A stretch of 8,000 nucleotides of DNA from an uncultured Thermomicrobiales bacterium (GTDB lineage: Bacteria; Chloroflexota; Chloroflexia; Thermomicrobiales; UBA6265): the NCBI GenBank assembly GCA_902806395.1, contig CADCWH010000013.1, positions 1-8,000 of the forward strand, written 5' to 3'. Below, one piece after another: positions 1-6,246 of the stretch. A program made the position numbers and the translations under genes. Positions within the stretch are counted from its first letter, which is position 1. Each line of letters begins with the position of its first letter. The notes under the pieces are model-generated. The model saw only the letters and a program-made list of their open reading frames with translations, did not search any database and was not told the origin of the DNA.

Positions 1-33
1 AACGATCGGCCGACTCCCGCGGCACGATATACG

Positions 34-54
34 GCGACCAGCGTCCTTGGTCGC
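34..54 (-). terminator. Hairpin after the epimerase gene, possible operon terminator
   Basis: GCGACCA (34-40) and TGGTCGC (48-54) form a perfect 7-bp stem around a 7-base loop, with one further G-T pair possible inside. It begins 21 bases beyond the stop of the last gene of the mreD-mrdA-epimerase operon, read on the minus strand, which is where a terminator would sit. No run of T follows on the minus strand (the next bases are CGTATATCG), so it does not meet the classic intrinsic terminator pattern. It could equally be a 3' stabilising hairpin. The rest of 1-75 shows no gene. Confidence 0.35.
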
Positions 55-75
55 ACGCTGACGATCGAACCCGGA

Positions 76-534
76 TCACGATCCTTGCCCCTCGCCGGTC
101 ACCCCGTCGTCATCGACCTGGACCAGCTCGGTCAGGACGCCGCCGCAGGCTTCGGGGTGGACGAAGGCGATCTGCCAGCCGTGGGCGCCGGTGCGCGGCA
201 CGGTGTCGATCAGGCGGACGCCGGCGGTGGCCAGGCGATCCAACTCGGCGGCGAGGTCAGCGACACGGTAGGCCAGGTGGTGGACGCCGGGTCCGCGCTT
301 GGCCAGGTAGCGGGCGATCGGGCCGTCCGGGTCGGTCGGCTGGATGATCTCGACCCAGCCCGGCCCGGCGCGCATCGTCACGGCGACGATTGCCTGCTCA
401 CCCACCCCGAACGTCTCTCCCGGCACGAAGCCGAGCGCCCGGTACCGGTCGATCGACTCGTCGAGATCACCGGTCACGATCCCGACGTGGTGTAGGGCGA
501 GTCCGGCGATGTGGACTGCGGCGTCGGGCGACAC
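76..534 (-). CDS. Methylmalonyl-CoA epimerase-like VOC-fold protein
   Basis: A 152-residue protein of the vicinal-oxygen-chelate (glyoxalase/bleomycin resistance) superfamily that matches the methylmalonyl-CoA epimerase pattern along its whole length. That enzyme interconverts the (S) and (R) epimers of methylmalonyl-CoA in the cytoplasm, ahead of B12-dependent mutase. Visible signatures are LHHVGIVTGDLDESIDRY near residues 14-31, VEIIQPTDPDGPIARYLAKRG (about 61-81), GPGVHHLAYRV (81-91), and FVHPEACGGVLTELVQ (124-139). Likely metal ligands are His16, Glu62 or Gln65, His85/86 and Glu136; Glu46 falls where the family has an acidic catalytic residue. Length is typical (about 130-155). The start is GTG, with AGGGG 6 bases upstream overlapping the mrdA stop; the gap to mrdA is 9 bases, so the gene is probably co-transcribed or translationally coupled. 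No mutase gene is visible nearby. Another VOC dioxygenase or isomerase is possible, but the His-Pro...Gly-Val-Leu-x-Glu-Leu block favours epimerase. Confidence 0.85.
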   Translation of the reverse strand: MSPDAAVHIAGLALHHVGIVTGDLDESIDRYRALGFVPGETFGVGEQAIVAVTMRAGPGWVEIIQPTDPDGPIARYLAKRGPGVHHLAYRVADLAAELDRLATAGVRLIDTVPRTGAHGWQIAFVHPEACGGVLTELVQVDDDGVTGEGQGS

Positions 535-543
535 GGGCGGCCC

Positions 544-3021
544 CTAATCCCGGTTCGGATTGACGGTCGAGCCCGGCACCGGCATCAGCTCCCGCTTGAC
601 CTCCGGGTCGGACTCCGGCACGCCGTCCTCCCGCAGGACCAAACCCCGCTCCCGGCGCCCGGTCATCTCGAAGTAGGCCCGCAGCACCTGGTCCACCACC
701 GGCACCGCGTAGGTCGACCCCTCGCCACCGTACTCGACGAGCACGGTGACCACGATCTCCGGATCATCGTAGGGTGCGAAGCAGGTGAACCGGGCGTGCT
801 GGTTGGCGTAGGTGCCCTCCTCGTCGGCAGAGCCGACCTCGGCGGTGCCGGTCTTGCCGGCGATCAGGATCTCGTCCTCCCCCGGAGGGTTGGTCAGCGG
901 CCAGCGGGTCTCGTCCTGGTCCTTGGTCTGGTTGAACCAGTGGTTGGCCGAGCCATCTTCGTCGTGGACGACACCACGCATCGCTTCCCGGACCAGATCG
1001 AAGTGTTCCGGAGCGATCGTCAGCCGGCGCAGGACCTGGGTCGAGGCCTCGGCGATCTCGTCGTCGGAGCCGACGACCTCCCGGACCAAGGTCGGGCGGT
1101 AGAGGGTGCCCCGATTGGCGATGGCGACGGTGTTGACCGCGAGTTGGAGGGGGGTGGACTGGAAGTAGCCCTGGCCAATGGAGGTGTTGATCGTCGCGCC
1201 AGCCGACCAGTCCTCTCCGTTGCTGCGACGTAACCAGGCCTCGTTCGGAGCGACGCCGTCGGCCTCGCCGTCCAGGTCCAGCTCGGTCGCCGTGCCGAAC
1301 CAGAACTGCTCGGTGAGGCCCTTGTGGATCAGCTTGATGCCCAAACCGTCGAAGAAGTTGATCTGGCCATTGGTCTTGGCCTCGATGTTGTAATCGTAGT
1401 AGCGCAGGTACTCGGAGGCGCCGGCCGGCTTGTCCTTCGGCACGCCCAGGTTATAGAAGAAGATGTCGCAGGACTGCTTGATCGCGGCGGTCACGTCCAT
1501 GTTCTTGTGACCACCCTCCTTCAACCAGCACGGCCAGACATCGCCCTGGGCCTCGTTCCAGTCCCACGGCACGCGGATCGCCCCGGTGCAGGTGAACACG
1601 GATTCGGGCGTGATCTTCTTCTCGTGCAGCCCGGTCAGGGCGTGGAAGATCTTCAGGGTCGAGCCGGGCGGCTGGGCGCTCGCGATGGCCCGGTTGACGT
1701 AGGGCTGGCCCTGCTCCGGGTCGGTGTACTCCTGCCACTTGGCCTGGGAGATGCCATCGACGAAGAGCTGGTTGTCGTAGTGGGGATAGCTGACTAAGGC
1801 CAGGACCTGGCCGTTCTTCGGGTTCAGCGCCACGACGGCACCCGATTTGGCGAAGATCTCCCCCTCCTGGACGTTGTCGATCTCCCGACGGTCCTCGACG
1901 GAGTAGCGGATCCCCTGGGCCAGGGCTCTGCTGGCGGCGGCCTGGAGTTCCAGGTCGATGGTCAGCTTGAGGTCCTTGCCGGGCTTGGGGGGGATGGCCT
2001 GGGTACCGGGGACCAGGCCGATCTCGACCCCGTTCACGTCCCGCACCACCCAACGGCCGCCCTTCTCACCGCGGAGCAAGTCCTCCAGCTTCGATTCCAG
2101 GCCCGCCTTGCCGAGGTAGTCCTCGATCTCGTAGAGCTTGTTGCCGGCCGGGTTGACCCGGGCCTCCCACTCGTCCGGGCTGATTCGGCCGACGTAGCCC
2201 AGGACGTGGGACATCACCGGTCCGGCCGGGTAATCCCGGACCAGGACCTCGCCATCCACTTCCACCCCGGGCAGGTAGAGCGTGTTCGAAGCCAGGCGCA
2301 GGGCGGTATCCCGCGGGACCTTGGTCTTGACCGGCACCCGGGTTGCCGAGTCCGGCGCGTTACCCAGTTCGTACTCCAGGATGTTCATCACCGCCAGGCC
2401 GGGCATCGTCCGGCTCGCCTCGCGGAACTGCGCGGCCTGCTCGATCGTGAGGCTCTCCTCGAGCAGGACGAGATAGTTCACTTTGGTCAGGCGGGTGATC
2501 GCCTCGACCGACCGCTGCACCTCGTCCCCGACCCGGCCCCGCAGCATCGCCACCTGGGCATAGACCTCGGCCCGATTCGCCTCGGGACACGCTCGCCAGT
2601 CGATGACCAGTGCTTCCGGCAATTCCAGCTCGGCGATCAGCGTGTCCAGCACGCGGCGGCGGGCGACGCTGCCCTCCTCAGGCAGTTCCCGCGGCAGGAC
2701 CCGGACCTCCCAGGCGGTACGGTTCTCGGACAGCGGTCGGCCGGCCCGATCGTAGATCAGCCCCCGTGGTGCCGGCGTCGTGACGTAGTGCTGGGAATTG
2801 CTGCGAGCCTCGGCCCGGTAGCGATCCCGGTCGATCACCTGCATGTAGCCGAGCCGACCGGCCAGGACCATGAACCCGCCCACCAGGGCCGAGCGGGCGA
2901 CCAGCATCCGGCGATTCAGGAACAGTTGGTCGGCCGCGATCGGCAGGCTGCGCCGCTTGGCCTTCTTCTGGGCGGCGACAGGCTCGAACCGGAGCCGGTC
3001 GCGACGGGCGATCTGAGCCAT
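544..3021 (-). CDS. mrdA: Penicillin-binding protein 2 (elongasome transpeptidase)
   Basis: An 825-residue class B PBP that cross-links peptidoglycan during cell elongation, working with RodA, MreC and MreD. A basic cytoplasmic tail (about 1-38) precedes a single membrane anchor (about 39-60). The dimerisation/pedestal domain opens with PRGLIYDRAGRPLSENR (85-101) and runs to about 345; the transpeptidase domain spans about 390-785. Active-site motifs are all present: SxxK as S454-TL-K457 in PPGSTLK, S517-C-D519 (PBP2-type proteins often have SxD rather than SxN), and K723-T-G725 in AGKTGTAE. Cys478 and Cys498 bracket the C...CW...GH segment before the second motif. It is longer than E. coli PBP2 (633 residues); much of the extra length is in the pedestal (about 130-225), between motifs 2 and 3 (about 540-610), and in a C-terminal tail (about 790-825). 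The start overlaps the mreD stop by one base (TGATG) with GGAGG 10 bases upstream (3032-3036), indicating translational coupling. Confidence 0.95.
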   Translation of the reverse strand: MAQIARRDRLRFEPVAAQKKAKRRSLPIAADQLFLNRRMLVARSALVGGFMVLAGRLGYMQVIDRDRYRAEARSNSQHYVTTPAPRGLIYDRAGRPLSENRTAWEVRVLPRELPEEGSVARRRVLDTLIAELELPEALVIDWRACPEANRAEVYAQVAMLRGRVGDEVQRSVEAITRLTKVNYLVLLEESLTIEQAAQFREASRTMPGLAVMNILEYELGNAPDSATRVPVKTKVPRDTALRLASNTLYLPGVEVDGEVLVRDYPAGPVMSHVLGYVGRISPDEWEARVNPAGNKLYEIEDYLGKAGLESKLEDLLRGEKGGRWVVRDVNGVEIGLVPGTQAIPPKPGKDLKLTIDLELQAAASRALAQGIRYSVEDRREIDNVQEGEIFAKSGAVVALNPKNGQVLALVSYPHYDNQLFVDGISQAKWQEYTDPEQGQPYVNRAIASAQPPGSTLKIFHALTGLHEKKITPESVFTCTGAIRVPWDWNEAQGDVWPCWLKEGGHKNMDVTAAIKQSCDIFFYNLGVPKDKPAGASEYLRYYDYNIEAKTNGQINFFDGLGIKLIHKGLTEQFWFGTATELDLDGEADGVAPNEAWLRRSNGEDWSAGATINTSIGQGYFQSTPLQLAVNTVAIANRGTLYRPTLVREVVGSDDEIAEASTQVLRRLTIAPEHFDLVREAMRGVVHDEDGSANHWFNQTKDQDETRWPLTNPPGEDEILIAGKTGTAEVGSADEEGTYANQHARFTCFAPYDDPEIVVTVLVEYGGEGSTYAVPVVDQVLRAYFEMTGRRERGLVLREDGVPESDPEVKRELMPVPGSTVNPNRD

Positions 3022-3515
3022 CAGTAGCGCGCCTCCGTGGCGTGGCGATCGAGCAGCGTCACGAGCAGGTAGGCGGGCGGCACCAGCACCATGCTCAGCA
3101 GGGCCTGCGGCACCAGCAATCGGACCGCGGCGCCCAGTCCGGGGCCAGCGTCCCCCAGCGGGCCCCGCAGGGTCACGACTACCAGCGGGGAGAGGACCGA
3201 GACGACCAGAGCCAGCCCCATCGGCACCAGGATCCCACTCTGGAAGAACCGGCGTCGGGCCAGTCCCCCGACCACCGCCGCGAGGAGCAGGGCCAGACCG
3301 TTGACCCCGAGTGTCTCCATGGTCAGGACATCGAGCAGGATGCCGACGGGACCTGCCCAGATGACACCTTCACCGACGCCGTGAGTGGCGGTCCAGACGA
3401 CGATCAGGACGATGACCAGGTGGGGATCGATCGCCAGGGGATTGATGCGGGGCAGCAGAGCGGTCTGGACGAACGCCGCCACGACGATCACGAACGCGAA
3501 TCCGAGCCGGGCCAT
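3021..3515 (-). CDS. mreD: Rod shape-determining protein MreD
   Basis: A 164-residue, very hydrophobic protein matching MreD, the integral-membrane partner of MreC in the elongasome. About six membrane segments can be seen: roughly residues 4-20, 32-46, 49-63, 71-87, 95-116 and 131-153. The family-typical stretch INPLAIDPHLVIVLIVVW (25-42), then the EG(V/L)IWAGPVGILLD block (about 49-62) and LGVNGLALLLAAVVGGL (about 69-85), is well conserved. It ends in a short charged cytoplasmic tail (DRHATEARY). Length is usual for MreD (about 160-175). ATG at 3515 follows G-rich sequence but no textbook Shine-Dalgarno. It heads an operon with mrdA, overlapping it by one base. In many bacteria mreC lies directly upstream; here the upstream neighbour is an unrelated TIM-barrel gene 105 bases away, so mreB, mreC and rodA must lie elsewhere. 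Confidence 0.9.
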   Translation of the reverse strand: MARLGFAFVIVVAAFVQTALLPRINPLAIDPHLVIVLIVVWTATHGVGEGVIWAGPVGILLDVLTMETLGVNGLALLLAAVVGGLARRRFFQSGILVPMGLALVVSVLSPLVVVTLRGPLGDAGPGLGAAVRLLVPQALLSMVLVPPAYLLVTLLDRHATEARY

Positions 3516-3570
3516 GCCCCCGCCGTTCCCCCACCGAAGGCCATCGTCCGATGCATCCGTACGGGCTCCG

Positions 3571-3579
3571 AGTGTAGCA
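3571..3579 (-). promoter_or_regulatory. Candidate extended -10 promoter for mreD-mrdA
   Basis: On the minus strand the 105-base gap upstream of mreD contains TGCTACACT, which fits an extended -10 element (TG-N-TACACT against TATAAT). A start point near 3564 would give a leader of about 50 bases before the mreD ATG. No TTGACA-like -35 lies 16-18 bases upstream, which is tolerable for an extended -10 promoter. The 8-bp palindrome GATGCATC (3550-3557) lies just downstream of the predicted start point and could be an operator or chance. This is an inference from motif and position only. Confidence 0.33.
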
Positions 3580-3620
3580 CGCCCGGTGGACCCTCCCGCA
3601 GCGGCTGGCCCCCGGCCGGG

Positions 3621-4520
3621 TCAGGCCCCGCCCGCGCCCATCTCCCCGATCCGGGCCAGCGACTCCCGCGCCCCCTCGACCGGCAGCTCGAAGATGATCG
3701 GTCCCGCAAACCCCTCCCCGTCGAGCCTCGCCAGGAAGCGGCCCACGTCGAGGTCACCATGGCCAAGCGGCCGGTGATCCTGCCCGTATCCGACCGTGTG
3801 GTCCGGTCCCTGCCACGGGCCGTCGTGGAGATGGACCTCAGCCAAGTGGGGCAGGGTGCGGTCCAGGGCCTCGAAGAGGTCGACTGGACCGGAGAAGCCG
3901 ACCAGGACGTGGCCGGTGTCAAAGCACATCGAGACTCCGGCCGCCTCGGCGATGCCGAGGGTCAGGTCAAACGGGAACTCCACCGTTTCCACCGCCAGCC
4001 GACGGGGGTCGATCCCGGTCGCGGTGACGATCTCGCCTAGGCTGCGGACGGCGTGGTCGGCGAAGATGCCCAGCACCATGGGCCGCGCCGCCTCGGCCAT
4101 CCGCATCCGGTAGAACTCGGCCGCCAGGGCATTGGTGGCGTGGAGGACGTAGACCTCCGGATCGAGGGGCGCCGTGGCCCGGATGGTCTCGACCACCGCC
4201 TCGACGGCACCTCTCCGGACGGGACCCAGCGGGGACGACGGCTCCACCGACCACAGTGGCAGGTGGACGGTGTAGGCGATGCCCAGTTCGTCCCGCAGGG
4301 TGGCCAGCCCGGCGATCGTCTCCGGAGAGTACGCGTGCGGGAAGAACAGGGACAGGTCGCCGCCCAGCTCGATCAGGTCGAAGCCCTCGGCAGCCAGCTC
4401 CCGGACGCTCTTGATCCTGTCGAACCCCGTCACCGCCGCGACCAACTCCTCGGCCGACCCCCCACCGCCGAGACTCCGCGTCAGCGCCATCCCGGACATC
4501 TCCGCGATCCCGAACCGCAT
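3621..4520 (-). CDS. TIM-barrel protein, AP-endonuclease-2 / sugar phosphate isomerase superfamily (possibly CbiR-like)
   Basis: A 299-residue single-domain protein with the xylose-isomerase-like TIM-barrel pattern. Barrel-end motifs, in order: RFGIAEM (2-8), FDLIELGGDL (47-56), YTVHLPLW (83-90, His86), VYVLHATN (123-130, His127), LAVETVEFPFD (176-185, Glu178), MCFDTGHV (198-205, Asp201, His204), EVHLHD (228-233, His230/His232), DHRPLGHGDLD (248-258, His254) and IIFELP (275-280, Glu278). These supply a full set of putative divalent-metal ligands. Superfamily members include sugar isomerases/epimerases, endonuclease IV and the cobamide-remodelling hydrolase CbiR; the TVHLPL and VExxxFPF...CFDxGH motifs recall CbiR, but this is from memory. 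The start is taken as ATG at 4520, with GGGGGT 6 bases and GGGAG directly upstream; an in-frame extension of 75 residues to 4745 looks non-coding and would run into the divergent gene's leader. Substrate is unproven. Confidence 0.82.
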   Translation of the reverse strand: MRFGIAEMSGMALTRSLGGGGSAEELVAAVTGFDRIKSVRELAAEGFDLIELGGDLSLFFPHAYSPETIAGLATLRDELGIAYTVHLPLWSVEPSSPLGPVRRGAVEAVVETIRATAPLDPEVYVLHATNALAAEFYRMRMAEAARPMVLGIFADHAVRSLGEIVTATGIDPRRLAVETVEFPFDLTLGIAEAAGVSMCFDTGHVLVGFSGPVDLFEALDRTLPHLAEVHLHDGPWQGPDHTVGYGQDHRPLGHGDLDVGRFLARLDGEGFAGPIIFELPVEGARESLARIGEMGAGGA

Positions 4521-4783
4521 CTCCCGACCCCCATCACTCGTTCGCAACTTACCGTCTAGCCAGGCGGACGCCGTGCCCGCAAGGAGTTCATCGCCACCGG
4601 TCACCGCGCCCGCCCCGGTGATCTCCAGACAGCGGAGGGTATCTCTCCCAGCCGTCGCAGGATCGCTGGCAGGATTGTCACACCCGGCCCGCGACCGCAT
4701 TCGGGAACTCGCCGTATCATGCCCCGTCATCGACAGTGGGCGCACCTGGCAGTGCCGGGATCACGTTGGGGAGAGAGCAATAC
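4521..4783. promoter_or_regulatory. Divergent control region between the TIM-barrel and amidohydrolase genes
   Basis: These 263 bases separate two divergent starts and must hold at least two promoters. For the minus-strand gene, TTGCGG, an 18-base spacer and TAGACG (about 4553-4582) make a weak -35/-10 pair close to the ATG. For the plus-strand gene, TATCAT at 4715-4720 resembles a -10 and would give a leader of about 57 bases, but no good -35 precedes it. GCAGGAT occurs twice, 12 bases apart (4657-4663 and 4669-4675). No riboswitch consensus (cobalamin, TPP, T-box) was recognised on either strand. The promoter calls are weak. Confidence 0.4.
4599..4623. repeat. Inverted repeat in the divergent region, possible operator
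   Basis: TCACCG (4601-4606) and CGGTGA (4616-4621) are perfect inverted arms around a 9-base C/G-rich centre. The arms extend outward by one G-T and one G-C pair. The position, midway between two divergent genes, is suited to a dimeric transcription factor, but no regulator gene is in the window and GC-rich DNA yields short inverted repeats by chance. Confidence 0.28.
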
Positions 4784-6226
4784 ATGGCACGACGGGCCGT
4801 GCGGGCGTCACATGTCATCGCGTATCAGGATGGGGAGCACCGGCACCTGCGAGACGGGGTGGTGGTCTGGGACGGGCAGGACATCGTCCATGTCGGGACC
4901 GCGTTGGACGGGCCGGTGGACGAGGAGATCGACGCCTCCGGCAAGGTCGTCACGCCCGGGTTCATCAACACCCATGCCCACCTCTATGAGTCGCCACTCG
5001 ACAAGAGCTTCGTCGAAGACCGCGGCAGTCGGCAGTTCTTCCTCTCGGGCCTCTTCGAGTTCCTGCCCGCCCGCAGCGCCGCCGCCGACGAGGCCGCGTT
5101 CCGGGCCTGCATCAACTTCAGCATGGCCGAGCTGCTGCGCACCGGCACGACCACGGTGATGGAGATCGGCTCGTTCGGCGACGACGTGGTGGCCGAGGCC
5201 GAGCGGGTCGGCCTCCGCGCCTACGTCGGCCAGGGCTACCGCTCCGGCCGCTGGTACACCGGCGACGGCAAGACCGTCAGCTACGAATGGGACGAGGCCG
5301 CCGGGGAGCGAGGTCTGCGCGACGCGATCGCCTTCATCGAGCGGGTGGACGGCCGGGCCAACGGCAGGATCAAGGGGTTCCTCACGCCGTCCCAGGTCGA
5401 CACCTGCACCGAGGCCCTGTTGCGTGCCTCGCGGGATACCGCCACCAGCATGGGGGTGCCGCTGGCCCTGCACGCCTCCCAGTCGGTCAACGAGTTCCAC
5501 GAGATGACCCGTCGCCACGGCAAATCTCCGATCGAGTGGCTCGACGAAATCGGTTTCCTCGGACCCGACCTGATCCTGGGCCACGCCATCATCCCGGCCG
5601 GCGGGAGCTGGGCCAACTACCACGGCGACGACCTGGCGATCCTGGCCGGGACCGGCACCAACGTCGCCCACGCCGTCTGGGTCTTCGCCCGGCGCGGCAT
5701 CGCGATGGAGAGCTTCGCCCGCTACCTGGAGCGGGGTGTCAACATGACCCTGGCGACCGACACCAGTCCCCAGAGCATGATCGAGGCGCTGCGCTGGGCG
5801 GCGGTGCTGAGCAAGGTGGTCGACCGCCGGACGGAGGTCGCCACGGCCGCGGACGTGTTCAACGCCGCCACCCTCGGCGGGGCCAGAGCCCTGGGCCGCG
5901 ACGACCTGGGCCGAATTGCCCCGGGCGCCAAGGCGGACCTCCTGTTCTGGGAGGGCGAGAGCCTGACGATGACCCCGCTACGGGATCCGATCAAGAACAT
6001 CGTCTACAGCGCCCAGGCCGAGGACCTGTCCACCGTCGTCATCGACGGCGAGACCGTGATGCGTGATCGTGACATCCCGACCATCGACATCGCCCAGGTC
6101 ACCCGCGATCTCCAGGCAGGGGCCGAGCGAATGTGGCCAAACATGCCAACGGGCGACTGGGCGGGTCGGACCGTCGACCAGCTTGCCCCGCAAAGTTTGC
6201 CGCCGTTCCGCCCGGACGGCGGGTAG
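4784..6226 (+). CDS. Metal-dependent amidohydrolase, ATZ/TRZ-cytosine deaminase-like group
   Basis: A 480-residue hydrolase of the amidohydrolase superfamily. An N-terminal strand region (1-57) and C-terminal segment (about 375-430, IAPGAKADLLFWEGESL onward) form the small composite beta-sandwich domain around the central TIM barrel. Mononuclear metal ligands are evident: TPGFINTHAHL (57-67, His64/His66), His230 in LALHAS, His267 in LGHAII, and Asp326 in LATDTSP. Relatives deaminate or dechlorinate nucleobases, triazines and similar heterocycles. The residue three places after His230, usually Glu in deaminases (HxxE), is Gln233 here, and the usual HCPxSN block is NVAHAVWVFARRG (293-305), so the substrate may differ from known members. 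ATG at 4784 was chosen because GGGGAGAG lies about 10 bases upstream (4768-4775) and the alignable protein begins there; an in-frame GTG at 4736 would add 16 unlikely residues. No transporter or partner enzyme is adjacent. It converges on the next gene with a 20-base gap. Confidence 0.88.
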   Translation: MARRAVRASHVIAYQDGEHRHLRDGVVVWDGQDIVHVGTALDGPVDEEIDASGKVVTPGFINTHAHLYESPLDKSFVEDRGSRQFFLSGLFEFLPARSAAADEAAFRACINFSMAELLRTGTTTVMEIGSFGDDVVAEAERVGLRAYVGQGYRSGRWYTGDGKTVSYEWDEAAGERGLRDAIAFIERVDGRANGRIKGFLTPSQVDTCTEALLRASRDTATSMGVPLALHASQSVNEFHEMTRRHGKSPIEWLDEIGFLGPDLILGHAIIPAGGSWANYHGDDLAILAGTGTNVAHAVWVFARRGIAMESFARYLERGVNMTLATDTSPQSMIEALRWAAVLSKVVDRRTEVATAADVFNAATLGGARALGRDDLGRIAPGAKADLLFWEGESLTMTPLRDPIKNIVYSAQAEDLSTVVIDGETVMRDRDIPTIDIAQVTRDLQAGAERMWPNMPTGDWAGRTVDQLAPQSLPPFRPDGG

Positions 6227-6243
6227 GCATCGCTTCCCGGGAA
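6200..6243. terminator. Hairpin and palindrome at a convergent gene junction
   Basis: CCGCCGT (6200-6206) and ACGGCGG (6216-6222) form a 7-bp stem with a 9-base loop at the very end of the amidohydrolase gene. TTCCCGGGAA (6234-6243) is a perfect 10-bp palindrome lying in the 20-base gap before the stop of the convergent LLM gene. Together they are the only candidates for ending the two converging transcripts. Neither has a T-tract on either strand, so the call is tentative. Confidence 0.25.
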
Positions 6244-6246
6244 TCG

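Noticed and set aside
2206..3027. 273-codon plus-strand open frame opposite mrdA
   Set aside because: Lies fully antisense to PBP2 with its intact domains, and its translation shows no recognisable domain or hydrophobic pattern.
3611..3620. CCCGGCCGGG palindrome next to the TIM-barrel stop as a terminator
   Set aside because: A 10-bp self-complementary word without a loop or T-tract is expected by chance in DNA this GC-rich.
4657..4675. Repeated GCAGGAT as the start of a CRISPR or iteron array
   Set aside because: Only two 7-base copies with no regular spacer series.
4675..4720. TTGTCA and TATCAT as a -35/-10 pair
   Set aside because: Their spacing of 34 bases is far from 16-18, so they cannot form one sigma-70-type promoter.
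4521..4745. 75-residue N-terminal extension of the TIM-barrel protein
   Set aside because: The barrel begins naturally at MRFGIAEM; the extension has no family similarity and would use the divergent promoter region. ATG at 4520 has a Shine-Dalgarno.
4808..5671. 287-codon open frame on the minus strand inside the amidohydrolase gene
   Set aside because: Antisense to a protein with clear family motifs; its own translation is Val/Gly/Asp/Arg-rich with no domain, a usual artefact of GC-rich coding DNA.
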